Source of the DNA: Legionella feeleii
GTDB taxonomy: Bacteria > Pseudomonadota > Gammaproteobacteria > Legionellales > Legionellaceae
Assembly: GCF_001467625.1 (NCBI RefSeq)
Contig: NZ_LNYB01000085.1
Coordinates: forward strand, 492,244-556,243
DNA: 64,000 nucleotides
Direction: 5' to 3'
Shown here: positions 16,432 through 25,514 of the stretch, one piece after another
How the letters are laid out: every line of letters starts with the position of its first letter
Position numbering within the stretch: position 1 is the stretch's first letter
Notes under the pieces: generated by a model
What the model was told of the DNA's origin: nothing
Database searches by the model: none
Seen by the model: only the letters and a program-made list of their open reading frames with translations
Position numbers and translations under genes: made by a program

Positions 16432-19400
16432 CTAAAATAAAGTAGTTCTTCTCTCCGTAGTTGGGTTATCAGTTGTAGTAGGAACAACCGTTACCACTGC
16501 TTCGGGAACAACTTTAATATCACTTAATCTATCTTCAATAATACATTGAATATTCTCAGGTGTCGTTAGCGTTTTATCGTTATATGACATAAGTTTTTCT
16601 ATATCAGCAGAACTGGTAATATCGCCAATTGCTTCTTCAAGTTGTCCCTGGGTCTCTAGATGAGTAATTAATTTTTTCATTCGTGTAATTAACGTCGCTT
16701 TATTTTCATCAAGTAATAATGTGGTGCTTGTGCTTGGCTCTTCAATCGCAGCCTTTTCTTTAAGTGTCTTCCATCTCGTCGACATTTCCTCATTAACAAC
16801 ATCTGTTTTAGGGCGAGAACTTCCCATAAACGCAAGCTCAACTGCCTCTGTTTCCTTATGGGCAACTACAATTTTTTTCTGAAGTGCCATAAAGCCCTCT
16901 GGAGGAACCTCAATTAACTGTGCTTCATTAGCGTTGACTTCTACTCCAAAGATTTCTTCTATTTTTCTGATCTGATCGGGTGTTTTTGCCGTAACACGAA
17001 GAGACAAACTACCGTCTTCATGCCATGTAGGTACAATAGAAACTCTTCTTTGAGGCCCCACACCATGATTCATTAAAGAAACAAGCATAGGGATTGTTTG
17101 CTGTTCATAAGTAGGCCTAATCAACTGCTGTTCTCTTTTTTGATGATATTGTTCATCAGCTGCAAACATTAATTTCAGCATTCCTTCTTGTGGTACAGTG
17201 CAAATCGAAAGATCACCACTCTTTTTAATTAAATCAATTCCAAATAACTCTTTAAATTTAGCTGCAACCTCTGGTTTAGAAGTACTTAGGATATAATCAC
17301 CATTTTCTTTTCTCGTTAATTCAAAGGGTATTCTCTTATCTGACGGATCAAAACGCATCGTATTAAGGAAAACGGTGCCATCATGTGACATAACCGAAGT
17401 GGGAGAGAAAATTTTCTCTAACTTGTCGATTAAATCAATTTCATGGCTAGTCAACAACACTCGCTGTTGAAACACCTCTATAATTCTTTCATTACTTTTA
17501 GCAGCCGTCGCTTCCATTTCGCCAATAAAAGTCAGATATTGCTCGAGCTCGTCATAAGGCATCTTGTTTTTCAGCGCTTCATTAATTAAATCAATTTTAA
17601 TTTCAGCAAAATAGGCAGCAAAAGGAGTCAGTTTTCCTGTACTGATTTTCACGATATAGGTATCAACCAGACCTTGTAATTTGCTTCCTTCTTCGCTCCC
17701 AGCCCTGATATCAGCCAAACGATTTAATAAATTTTTTGCAGAGGGTGTGCGCTCTTGAATACGGTTTAATTCCTGTCTTAAACCAGGATAGCTTTTTATC
17801 ACTTCTTCACTGGGATTATCGCCAGTAATCATTTTTCTTAATAAATGGACACCTAACATACGGTCAGATAAAGGCGTATCGTAGAACACACTATAATTTC
17901 GGTACATAAAATGACGAGCTATACCAATTTTTGAAGAGCCCCTGAAGATTGCAGGCATTTTGGCCGCTGTATCTTCAAATGAAAAATCATCTTTCAAACT
18001 TGAGCATACGCCATTACCTTCATAAGGCTTACCATAGTCAAAACCATAAAAAGCACCTTCTGCAAACCCTTTGTTCTGGGCTTCTTTACCCATCCCATCT
18101 CTATCACCGATGGCAATTCCAAAAATTAAATTTTTACCTAAACCAGGAATATTTTTCGAACGTTTAATCGGTGCATCTCTATCCTCGACTAAAATACCGT
18201 TATAATCCGGCTCATCGCCACCGTGAAGAAACTGCCTTAATTCCTGTAAACCATTTTTCCAACCACATGCTAATAAAGCATGAGCACCTTTTTTACCATT
18301 ATTAACCCACGCTATTTCCTGCTTTTGGTTTTGATCACTAAAGATGCCCGCTAACCGCGTACCCACAAACTCTCTTATTGCTTCTTTATTTGCATCAATT
18401 CTTTTTTTCTGTCCTTCAGCATAATCAAGTTTATACATCCAGGCACTTAGCTTATTATTTTTGGCAACTGCCTCTTTGACTTCATTACAAAGCCATCGAA
18501 CCCCTGGATCCATTACACTTTTGCTATGAGGGCCTGACACATGAACATTGATAAAAGTAGCAAAATCAATACGATTTTTTTCCAGATCGCCGGTACTAAG
18601 CCTTACTCTTAATTCAGCAAGCCTACCTCTAGCTTCGAGGCTGAGTTTGTCCAATGAAGGCAGATTTTCTTCCGCTAAAATTTTTTGTAACTCTTTAAAA
18701 AACGCTGCATTCAAATCAATCGCTCTAAAACCCGGTTCTACACCACCTGGTTTTTCTGCATAACAAAACTGTGTACTGCCAAACATGCTGCCTAAACGCG
18801 TTAATTCTTTGTCTGTACGTAGTTGTGGTTGACTTAAATCTCTTCGAACAACCTGGTCGACTGATTTACTAACCGTCGTTGAGACACTTAATCTCTCTGA
18901 ACCAACCACAGGGGTACTTTTTGAGGTTTCAGTTACTCCGATCTCAGTTTTTTTCACTGGCGGCAATAAGCTCTCTTCATCAACGTGTTCAGGCTTCACA
19001 TCCAACTGAGACTTAAAGACACGCATCATTAAACCATCTTTTTTTATGCGGTAGTTTTGCTCTTTACCTAGCTCAACACCAAAATTTTTCTCACAAAATG
19101 TTTTAAGATATTTACCTAAGTTACTACCTGATCCACCTGATGATTTTAGAATCTGGGCATATTCATCAGCGTAGACGTTTAAAAGAGCAATAATTTTTGC
19201 ATCAGGAGATAAATCTTTAGCCTCAACGACTGCTTTTATATTTTTATTAAGACGCTCTATGCTATCAGTACGTTCTGTTTCTATTTTCCCTCTCATTTGT
19301 TTGAGAATTGCCTGGTATTCTTTTTCAAAATGGTTCGTAGTTATTACTGGTTTGGTTTTACTGCCGCCAACTAATAGCAAATCCATATAGTGCTTGGTAA

Positions 19401-20508
19401 ACTCTTTATCAACCTCATATTTTTTACCGCTCTTCGAGGATCCTACGACCTCATCATCGAGTTTCATTGCCTCAAAATAGTCTGGATCAATTTCCAAATC
19501 GCTTAATAACAATTGGTAAGCTGCGTTTCTTAGAGCATAAGATTCTATTTCAGCTCCTGTAAATTGAATCCACGAGGGCCCCGCAGTCACACCACCATGC
19601 GTTGGAAAACCAGGTGCAGTTAATAAACCCCTCAATGCACGATAACCACAACTCCAACCATCTCTTTGCAAATTATCTGACGCTGGAGTAACTGTTTTGG
19701 TTGCACCAGGAAAGGCACTATAAAGCCCATCTGTATAATCGATTGCAGCAGTTAAAATGCCTTGTTCAGTCCCACTTAAAGCCATCGAATCCTGATAAGC
19801 GATAGTTACTGAATTGGCCGTTGGATCAACGGTCACCATCGCATAAGTCCAATGAGAGCCCTGGCTACGTAATGAATCTGTACTGCCTCGATTTATAAGT
19901 AACGGAATCGTATATGGCACTGTTGCATTGGCATGTTTCACTCTCTCAAAATGCAAAACCATCCCGATATCTTCCGCAGTTAATCGGGTAATATGCACTC
20001 TGTCTTTGACACCCATCTTAATTAGGAGACGCTCTAAATCAACTTCCCCTAGCCATTCAGTTGGACCTAAATCCCCATTAAGCAATTTTTCAGCAACCCC
20101 TAAATTGCTACTTTGGGCATGTAAGTCTCGTAAAGAACGAGACGCAAGCCGTTGGTTAAGGTCCAGCCCGACTAAAATAGCATCTCTCTCATTGAATGAA
20201 GTCGCCACTGGTGGAGCAACACCAGTGAAGACTACGAGTTTGTCCAATAATCGTGCTAATTCGTTAAATTGTGCTTCATGCGTTTTGCGTGTTTCTAAAT
20301 TGTCACTACCAATTGCAATAATATTTAAATTGTCATTGTTTAGATTATAGAAAAAGTCAATGGCGTTAGCTAAATGGCCATAATTATCCATATTATCCAG
20401 CCAGTGAGGATTAAAGGCTTCCTTGTATTTTCCCCTCAAATATTGTTCAATAATGCTACGTTTTTTTGTTTCATCAAGTGCTTTAGTCACTTCGCTTGCA
20501 GGTATCAT
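16432..20508 (-). CDS. Very large candidate effector with a CE-clan (Ulp1-like) cysteine protease domain
   Basis: 1358 residues. Residues about 145-300 show the Ulp1/SENP/YopJ-clan layout: EWLGEVDLERLL (151-162, like the WLND motif), His219 in GSHW, Asp240 in YQDS, Gln281 and Cys287 in QRDGWSCGYRA. CE-clan effectors usually cleave ubiquitin or ubiquitin-like proteins, or acetylate. Residues 400-560 are helical and Ser/Thr-rich. Residues 575-890 form a second domain with GDRDG (801-805) and GFDYG (822-826), loosely like lipid/HipA kinase loops. Residues 1060-1115 and 1155-1212 are a duplicated module. No signal peptide. Host deubiquitinase-like activity is inference. Confidence 0.75.
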   Translation of the reverse strand: MIPASEVTKALDETKKRSIIEQYLRGKYKEAFNPHWLDNMDNYGHLANAIDFFYNLNNDNLNIIAIGSDNLETRKTHEAQFNELARLLDKLVVFTGVAPPVATSFNERDAILVGLDLNQRLASRSLRDLHAQSSNLGVAEKLLNGDLGPTEWLGEVDLERLLIKMGVKDRVHITRLTAEDIGMVLHFERVKHANATVPYTIPLLINRGSTDSLRSQGSHWTYAMVTVDPTANSVTIAYQDSMALSGTEQGILTAAIDYTDGLYSAFPGATKTVTPASDNLQRDGWSCGYRALRGLLTAPGFPTHGGVTAGPSWIQFTGAEIESYALRNAAYQLLLSDLEIDPDYFEAMKLDDEVVGSSKSGKKYEVDKEFTKHYMDLLLVGGSKTKPVITTNHFEKEYQAILKQMRGKIETERTDSIERLNKNIKAVVEAKDLSPDAKIIALLNVYADEYAQILKSSGGSGSNLGKYLKTFCEKNFGVELGKEQNYRIKKDGLMMRVFKSQLDVKPEHVDEESLLPPVKKTEIGVTETSKSTPVVGSERLSVSTTVSKSVDQVVRRDLSQPQLRTDKELTRLGSMFGSTQFCYAEKPGGVEPGFRAIDLNAAFFKELQKILAEENLPSLDKLSLEARGRLAELRVRLSTGDLEKNRIDFATFINVHVSGPHSKSVMDPGVRWLCNEVKEAVAKNNKLSAWMYKLDYAEGQKKRIDANKEAIREFVGTRLAGIFSDQNQKQEIAWVNNGKKGAHALLACGWKNGLQELRQFLHGGDEPDYNGILVEDRDAPIKRSKNIPGLGKNLIFGIAIGDRDGMGKEAQNKGFAEGAFYGFDYGKPYEGNGVCSSLKDDFSFEDTAAKMPAIFRGSSKIGIARHFMYRNYSVFYDTPLSDRMLGVHLLRKMITGDNPSEEVIKSYPGLRQELNRIQERTPSAKNLLNRLADIRAGSEEGSKLQGLVDTYIVKISTGKLTPFAAYFAEIKIDLINEALKNKMPYDELEQYLTFIGEMEATAAKSNERIIEVFQQRVLLTSHEIDLIDKLEKIFSPTSVMSHDGTVFLNTMRFDPSDKRIPFELTRKENGDYILSTSKPEVAAKFKELFGIDLIKKSGDLSICTVPQEGMLKLMFAADEQYHQKREQQLIRPTYEQQTIPMLVSLMNHGVGPQRRVSIVPTWHEDGSLSLRVTAKTPDQIRKIEEIFGVEVNANEAQLIEVPPEGFMALQKKIVVAHKETEAVELAFMGSSRPKTDVVNEEMSTRWKTLKEKAAIEEPSTSTTLLLDENKATLITRMKKLITHLETQGQLEEAIGDITSSADIEKLMSYNDKTLTTPENIQCIIEDRLSDIKVVPEAVVTVVPTTTDNPTTERRTTLF

Positions 20509-20595
20509 TTCATCTTCCTCATAAAGATTTCAGATCTGGATGCGAAGCAAATGTAGATAGCCTAGCATCCAACTAGATCTACAGATTTATTCTTC

Positions 20596-20615
20596 AACCT
20601 TAATCCTTTAAGGTT
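20596..20615. promoter_or_regulatory. Perfect inverted repeat between two divergent effector genes
   Basis: AACCTTAA and TTAAGGTT are separated by TCCT, about 90 bases upstream of the leftward protease gene. It is not followed by a U-run. It contains CTTAAT but lacks the tandem direct copy 11 bases away that a PmrA box has, so an unknown operator is likelier. The remaining 20509-20851 holds AT-rich promoter sequence and no gene. Confidence 0.4.
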
Positions 20616-20795
20616 AAGCAAATATTAAACAAAATGTTAAAATATTGAAAAGATATAGTGCATTAAAATAAAACAACAAGATTATTTATCTTCTTCAATA
20701 GGTTAATTAGAGTATAGTATTTCGATACAAATAATGCTCAACAAGATTGTTTTTTGTGACTTTTTGTGATTTTTAATGCATGATTTACGGGCAAA

Positions 20796-20804
20796 TGATA
20801 TAAT
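20796..20804 (+). promoter_or_regulatory. Extended -10 promoter for the kinase gene
   Basis: TGATATAAT matches TGnTATAAT and places a transcription start near 20811, about 40 bases before the chosen start codon. This also argues against the upstream TTG start at 20807. Confidence 0.5.
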
Positions 20805-20851
20805 AGTTGCCCTGTATTCACCGTCACAGAATAAATAAGGCGAAGGCTTCT

Positions 20852-22327
20852 ATGGGCGATAGGGAAACGGATAGTGAGCAATCCTTTGTTCTCTTTCCAG
20901 TTAAGCTGAAAAACGGAAAAATTGTTTATTATGCCAGCGATTACTCTGAACCATTGGGTGGATCGGTTTATAAAGGTTATCAATGCACATTACGCTCCCC
21001 GCAAACCGACTTAAAACCTTGCCGGGTAAAAAAAGAAGACATTACTCTTGATAAAACTCAGGTAGTTGCCCTGAAATTTTATGAAGCAGGAAAACATCCA
21101 TCCCCCTACCAATTTTATGATTCAGAAATAGCTACTCTGAAATTAGCAGGTAAAGACGTCCTCATCATGGAATATATTGATGGATTTCATATCCATCCAG
21201 AGGGAGAAAAGAATCCACAGTTAAGGGAATTAAATTTTTTCCAGGTTGTCGATGTGGCCTGGCAACTCATTCAGGGATTAAATAGCAGGCATTATAACAA
21301 TACCCTAGGCCCCTCAGTTGTACATGGTGATATCAAGGGCAGTAATGTCAAGATAAGAATAAAGAAAACTCTTAACGGTATGATATGCCAAGTTGATGTA
21401 TGCTATCTTGATGATGATTATTCGAAACCTATCGTTAGTAATCCACAATGCCCCCAAGGAACTCTTGAACATTTTGCTATCGAACTTCTAGATGGCTACT
21501 ATTCAGAAAGCAGTGATTTTTTTGCCCTGGCCCCTCTCTTATTGACTCTTTTTGGTGCTAACAACCCACTACAAAGGATTCTTGATTTCAGGAATACCCA
21601 CCCCAGCACGGATCGGGTTGACCTGGTAAAGCAATACATTGAGCTTGGTTTCAGCAGCGATGGTTTATTTGAGCACTTTGAAAAAAAACCCGAAGCATTT
21701 ATTTGCGAATTAGTAAAAAATTTCATCATGAAAATGGCAGCAAAATATAAGAAAGACCGGCCTAATCCAGAGGCAATATTGGAGTTTTTTACAGCACTTA
21801 GACAATTTTGCCTAATTGATGAGGCTAATGTAGATAGAGATTTTAATGTTTTGCGCTTAAGAATAGCCGCGCAGGATAAAACTTGGCTTACAGAAATAAA
21901 ATATCCAATTTTATTTCTGAGTTTGGAAAACCATTTTCAAGATCGGCTCATTGCTTTAATGGATCCAGAACAACGGGTCAATTTACATAATCTTTTGTTA
22001 AACATCGATGGAACACTCCTACTAAGAGAGAAACTCCGAAAAATTGTTGCTGTTGATCTGGCACAACTCAGTAAATCGATTAAAGCACCCTCCAGGCTGA
22101 GCTCTTTGTTCTCTTCACCCGTAACTCAGAAAGATTTAGCATGGTTAATACGCTGTTACGAACAGAATGATCGTGTTGAATTTCACTCACCAACCAACAA
22201 AGCAATAAGAAAAAAACTTAAAGACTGTAGCGAAACACATCTGGCATCTTTAATTTCGGTTATCACAGCAGGATTTGCCAGTTCAACGGAACTAATTAAA
22301 TCCCCACCAATGCCGTCTATGGCTTAA
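20852..22327 (+). CDS. Eukaryotic-type Ser/Thr protein kinase, candidate effector
   Basis: 491 residues from ATG 20852 (GAAGG six bases upstream). Kinase motifs in order: Gly-rich loop EPLGGSVYKG (33-42), VALK with Lys75, hinge LIMEYIDG, catalytic loop VVHGDIKGSNVKI with Asp160, Lys162 and Asn165 (HGD in place of HRD), metal-binding segment YLDDDYSKP (DDD in place of DFG), and SDFFALAPLLL resembling the F-helix Asp. Residues beyond about 300 are helical with no known domain. No membrane helix. Legionella species carry several such kinases (LegK family) as effectors that phosphorylate host proteins. Which target it has is unknown. Confidence 0.82.
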   Translation: MGDRETDSEQSFVLFPVKLKNGKIVYYASDYSEPLGGSVYKGYQCTLRSPQTDLKPCRVKKEDITLDKTQVVALKFYEAGKHPSPYQFYDSEIATLKLAGKDVLIMEYIDGFHIHPEGEKNPQLRELNFFQVVDVAWQLIQGLNSRHYNNTLGPSVVHGDIKGSNVKIRIKKTLNGMICQVDVCYLDDDYSKPIVSNPQCPQGTLEHFAIELLDGYYSESSDFFALAPLLLTLFGANNPLQRILDFRNTHPSTDRVDLVKQYIELGFSSDGLFEHFEKKPEAFICELVKNFIMKMAAKYKKDRPNPEAILEFFTALRQFCLIDEANVDRDFNVLRLRIAAQDKTWLTEIKYPILFLSLENHFQDRLIALMDPEQRVNLHNLLLNIDGTLLLREKLRKIVAVDLAQLSKSIKAPSRLSSLFSSPVTQKDLAWLIRCYEQNDRVEFHSPTNKAIRKKLKDCSETHLASLISVITAGFASSTELIKSPPMPSMA

Positions 22328-22367
22328 AATTAAAAATAGATTTAACGGATTTTCTTGCGAGGTATTT

Positions 22368-22943
22368 ATGCCATTTGAACTTTTAAATCAATGGCTCAAT
22401 GAGGAAAAGGAAGCCGGCGCCCCTAATCCCAAACAAGCTGTATTGTCAACTGCAACTTTGCAAGCTATACCTCATAGCCGTGTTGTTGCAATACGTGAAA
22501 TTTCAACGGAGGCTTTATTATTTTTCACCCAGAAAGGAACAAGGAAAGTAATTGAGTTGGAAAATAATCCGCGAGCCTCACTACTATTTTGGTTTGAATT
22601 GAAACAGCGGCAAGTTATTCTTGAGGGATTCGTTGAGCGATTATCAAAAGTTGAAAATGAGCGTTATTGGCACACCTACCCACAAACAGCTCAAATCAGA
22701 TTTACTGCTTATGCACCAACCTCTACACAGCCTATAGCCTCTAAAGAAGTGATCGAAAATAAAAAACGGCAACTTAAAATGGAATACGGCAGAAAATTAT
22801 TGCCATTTAACCCCTTCTACTGTGGTTTTCGCCTTAAACCAACAAAATTTGTTTTTTACGCATTGCGCTCGGATGAATTATCCGATGTCACTGAATATAC
22901 TTGGCGTGATAATCAATGGTATAGCCAAATTTTATCTCCTTAA
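22368..22943 (+). CDS. Pyridoxamine 5'-phosphate oxidase family protein
   Basis: 191 residues. Split-barrel flavin fold: DPxxA-like opening replaced by PNPKQAVLSTAT, then SRVVAIREI, FFTQKGTRKVIELENNPRASLLFWFELKQRQVILEGFVERL, which is the FMN-binding core of PdxH. PdxH makes pyridoxal 5'-phosphate by oxidising PNP/PMP with O2. The protein is shorter than E. coli PdxH (218) and ends YSQILSP rather than the typical R-L-x-P, so substrate residues may differ. GAGG precedes the ATG. It could be the main PdxH or a divergent paralogue. Confidence 0.75.
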   Translation: MPFELLNQWLNEEKEAGAPNPKQAVLSTATLQAIPHSRVVAIREISTEALLFFTQKGTRKVIELENNPRASLLFWFELKQRQVILEGFVERLSKVENERYWHTYPQTAQIRFTAYAPTSTQPIASKEVIENKKRQLKMEYGRKLLPFNPFYCGFRLKPTKFVFYALRSDELSDVTEYTWRDNQWYSQILSP

Positions 22944-23037
22944 GCAAAGTGGGTAGACATAAATGTGTATATCACCTACCTTATGTTTTTCTTATTAGAC
23001 AATTTTTTATTGAGATGAAATGGGGAGAATAAGCACC

Positions 23038-23814
23038 ATGCAGAATTTACACGGCAAAATTATCCTAATTACTGGAGCCTCCAGCGGGATTGGTGAAGCC
23101 TGTGCTCGCCTTTTTGCCGCTAACGGTGCAAAACTAATCTTGGCTGCTCGTAGAAAAGAACGAATTGATAATCTTGCAGCTGAGCTCTATTCCATGCATG
23201 GCACAGACTGTTTACCATTAGCCCTTGATGTCAGGAATAAATCAGAAGTAGAACTAAGCCTGGGGACTCTACCAGCAAGTTGGCAATCGATTGATATATT
23301 AATTAACAATGCAGGGCTTGCACTATCAAGCGACCCCATCCAAGTTGGCTCAGTTGATAATTGGGATGTCATGATCGATACAAATCTCAAAGGTTTACTT
23401 TATGTAAGCCGTAGTATTTTACCTGGCATGTTAGTGCGGAATCACGGACATATTGTTAATATTGGTTCCATTGCAGGCCAAGAATGTTACCCTGCTGGTA
23501 ACGTGTATTGTGCTACCAAGCAAGCCGTTAGAGCCATTACAAAATCGATGCGTCTTGATTTATTGGGAACACCGATCAGAGTCACTGAATTAGCCCCCGG
23601 TGCCGTTGAGACAGAATTCAGTGAAGTTCGTTGGGGTGATAAAAATAAAGCTCAATCATTTTACAAGGAATTTTCACCATTATTGGCACAAGACATTGCT
23701 GATGCGGCTTACTACTGTTTAACCAGACCAGCCCATGTTGATATTGCAGAAATGACGATTATGCCGACAGTACAGGCCTCAGCAAATCACATTTATAAAG
23801 AGAAATTAAAATAA
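23038..23814 (+). CDS. Short-chain dehydrogenase/reductase
   Basis: 258 residues from ATG 23038; an ATG at 23020 would add six. Classical SDR motifs: NAD(P)-binding TGASSGIG, ILINNAG, catalytic Ser in NIGSIAG and YCATK (Tyr-x3-Lys). The RR after the second strand (LAARRKER) favours NADP(H). Sequence over the substrate region (ELAPGAVETEFSEVRW) is like the YdfG group, which oxidises 3-hydroxy acids such as L-allo-threonine. Cytoplasmic. It stands 35 bases before the VTT membrane protein and may share its transcript. Exact substrate is not determinable. Confidence 0.85.
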   Translation: MQNLHGKIILITGASSGIGEACARLFAANGAKLILAARRKERIDNLAAELYSMHGTDCLPLALDVRNKSEVELSLGTLPASWQSIDILINNAGLALSSDPIQVGSVDNWDVMIDTNLKGLLYVSRSILPGMLVRNHGHIVNIGSIAGQECYPAGNVYCATKQAVRAITKSMRLDLLGTPIRVTELAPGAVETEFSEVRWGDKNKAQSFYKEFSPLLAQDIADAAYYCLTRPAHVDIAEMTIMPTVQASANHIYKEKLK

Positions 23815-23848
23815 TAAAGTAACCTAATTTGGCCAAGGAAGGCTATCA

Positions 23849-24577
23849 ATGTTAAAAATACCATTAAAACGTTTACTGCCTTTGCTTATATTACTTCTAT
23901 TATTGTTTTTATTCTTCTATTTTCGGTTAGGGCAATACTTAAGCTTTGATTCATTAAAAGAACATCGAACGCAACTCATTACCTGGACTAAAACACATTA
24001 TTTGGCTACCGTTTTAGCCTTTATGGGAACCTATATTCTGACTGTGGCAATCGCTGTACCCGGCGCACTTTTTTTAACTCTGACAAGCGGTTTTTTATTC
24101 GGTATTTTTTGGGGAACCCTCTATGTCATTATCAGTGCCACTATTGGAGCGACACTGTTATTTCTTGCAGTGCATAGTGCACTTGGAGAATGGCTTAGCC
24201 AAAAAACCACACAATGGATAACAAAAATGAAAAAAGGATTTCATGAAAATGCTTTTTCTTATTTAATAATCCTAAGACTCATACCCGTCTTCCCTTTCTG
24301 GGCAATTAATATTGTTTCGGGACTTTTAAAAGTAAAACCAAAAACGTTTATTCTTGCTACCTTTATTGGCATTATTCCTGGTGCTTTCATTTATGCCATG
24401 ATTGGCAATAGCTTGGGCTTGATATTTGATAGAAATGAAAAACCCGATTTGCATATTGTTTTTTCTCCGGAAATTTTGTTACCTTTAATCGCCCTGGCTT
24501 TACTATTATTTTTACCCATTATTTACCACCAGCTAAAGGAAAAGCATAGAAGGAAAAAAAGAAACACTTCATTGTGA
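23849..24577 (+). CDS. TVP38/TMEM64-type (VTT domain) membrane protein
   Basis: 242 residues, about five to six membrane helices. A first helix at 9-27 is followed by the VTT/SNARE-associated core: AVPGALFLTLTSGFLFGIFWGTLY, then ATIGATLLFLAVHSALG and LRLIPVFPFWAINIVSGLLKV with the conserved R-x-x-P-x-x-P pattern. These DedA-superfamily proteins include YdjX/YdjZ and likely move lipids or polyprenyl carriers across the inner membrane. The tail (KEKHRRKKRN) is strongly basic and should be cytoplasmic. GGAAGG lies six bases before the ATG. Confidence 0.85.
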   Translation: MLKIPLKRLLPLLILLLLLFLFFYFRLGQYLSFDSLKEHRTQLITWTKTHYLATVLAFMGTYILTVAIAVPGALFLTLTSGFLFGIFWGTLYVIISATIGATLLFLAVHSALGEWLSQKTTQWITKMKKGFHENAFSYLIILRLIPVFPFWAINIVSGLLKVKPKTFILATFIGIIPGAFIYAMIGNSLGLIFDRNEKPDLHIVFSPEILLPLIALALLLFLPIIYHQLKEKHRRKKRNTSL

Positions 24578-24779
24578 TTTGACTATTATCAGTGCTGTTG
24601 GTTTAAGTTTAGCTGCAGTACTGCATAACTCGATGTAATAGTCGTGTTAGTTGGATACGGCCTAATGGGTCTGGTAGTGTTCCATTTGATTGTAAATATT
24701 TCGCAAAATTCAGAATTGCAAAGAAAATAGAACACAAAGCCACTTTATAATTCACGCACAAAATTAAAAGAGCGTCATT

Positions 24780-25514
24780 ATGAAAGTTAGTAACTCCAAA
24801 GATACACAGAAAGATTCACGTACTCGTGCCATCGAAAACAATCCCTGTAATATGTGCCGTGCATTAGGTTTACCAATATGCCGCGGTCACGGTGGCGGTG
24901 GTGGCGGCGGCGATGGCGGTGCCGCAGGAGAAACTCAGGATAATACGCAATCGATGTCAGGATCTCCGTGGCCTGTTTTGAAACCAGTGGCCGAAAATGA
25001 AAAACTCGTCCAGTTTCTTCTTGAAAGTGGCATGTGGGCATTAGCCGAAGATGCAGACTTAGAGCTTGAATTCTCCAATCTCGATGCCTTATTAACCATT
25101 AAACTGGACATGGAGAATGGTGAGCTCTTGTTTGAGGGTAAGCGTGATTTGCCTCCAGGAACTTTAGATGAATTGTTTGATGCAGTAGAACAGGAATTAG
25201 CCCTTTTTAGTCAAGAGTTAATGGATAGAAAATTAATTAATGAACCAATAAATGCTGTACGTAACAGGGAAAAAAATACATTGTCTATAAAAATTCCCAG
25301 CCCGCAATATTATGATATTTTTATTCAGCGTTTATTGAGTAAAAATATATTGCCTAACCAGCCAGCTCCTGTGCTAGAGGAAAAAGAAGACTTGCAGCAA
25401 ACCGCAGCTATACAAGTTCCGGAACTAGAGATGGCAAGCATAACCAGAGCTACACCTACACCTTTGGATTTGTTTGATATTAGCCGTGGTCCCAGGCCTA
25501 AAATTGAAGCATAG
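24780..25514 (+). CDS. Hypothetical protein with a Cys-knuckle and poly-glycine N-terminus
   Basis: 244 residues. The N-terminus has NPCNMCRALGLPICRGH: C23-x2-C26-x7-C34-x2-H37, a plausible zinc knuckle, immediately followed by a run of seven Gly and a Gly/Asp/Ala-rich linker. Residues 80-200 are a compact acidic alpha/beta domain with no family I know. The tail is Pro/Thr-rich. No signal peptide. I recall similar 'CxxCRALGxPxCxGH + glycines' openings in other Legionella proteins of unknown role, which suggests a shared targeting or binding tag. Candidate effector by context only. Confidence 0.55.
   Translation: MKVSNSKDTQKDSRTRAIENNPCNMCRALGLPICRGHGGGGGGGDGGAAGETQDNTQSMSGSPWPVLKPVAENEKLVQFLLESGMWALAEDADLELEFSNLDALLTIKLDMENGELLFEGKRDLPPGTLDELFDAVEQELALFSQELMDRKLINEPINAVRNREKNTLSIKIPSPQYYDIFIQRLLSKNILPNQPAPVLEEKEDLQQTAAIQVPELEMASITRATPTPLDLFDISRGPRPKIEA

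Noticed and set aside
17949-20350. Plus-strand frames within the 1358-residue gene
   Set aside because: Antisense shadows; the minus-strand frame is uninterrupted and has domain motifs.
20596-20615. PmrA box for the protease gene
   Set aside because: CTTAAT is present only once in each orientation; the tandem copy 11 bases away is missing.
24581-24643. Structured RNA bounded by GACTATTA/TAATAGTC
   Set aside because: Only the outer 8-bp stem is convincing and no conserved inner structure is visible.
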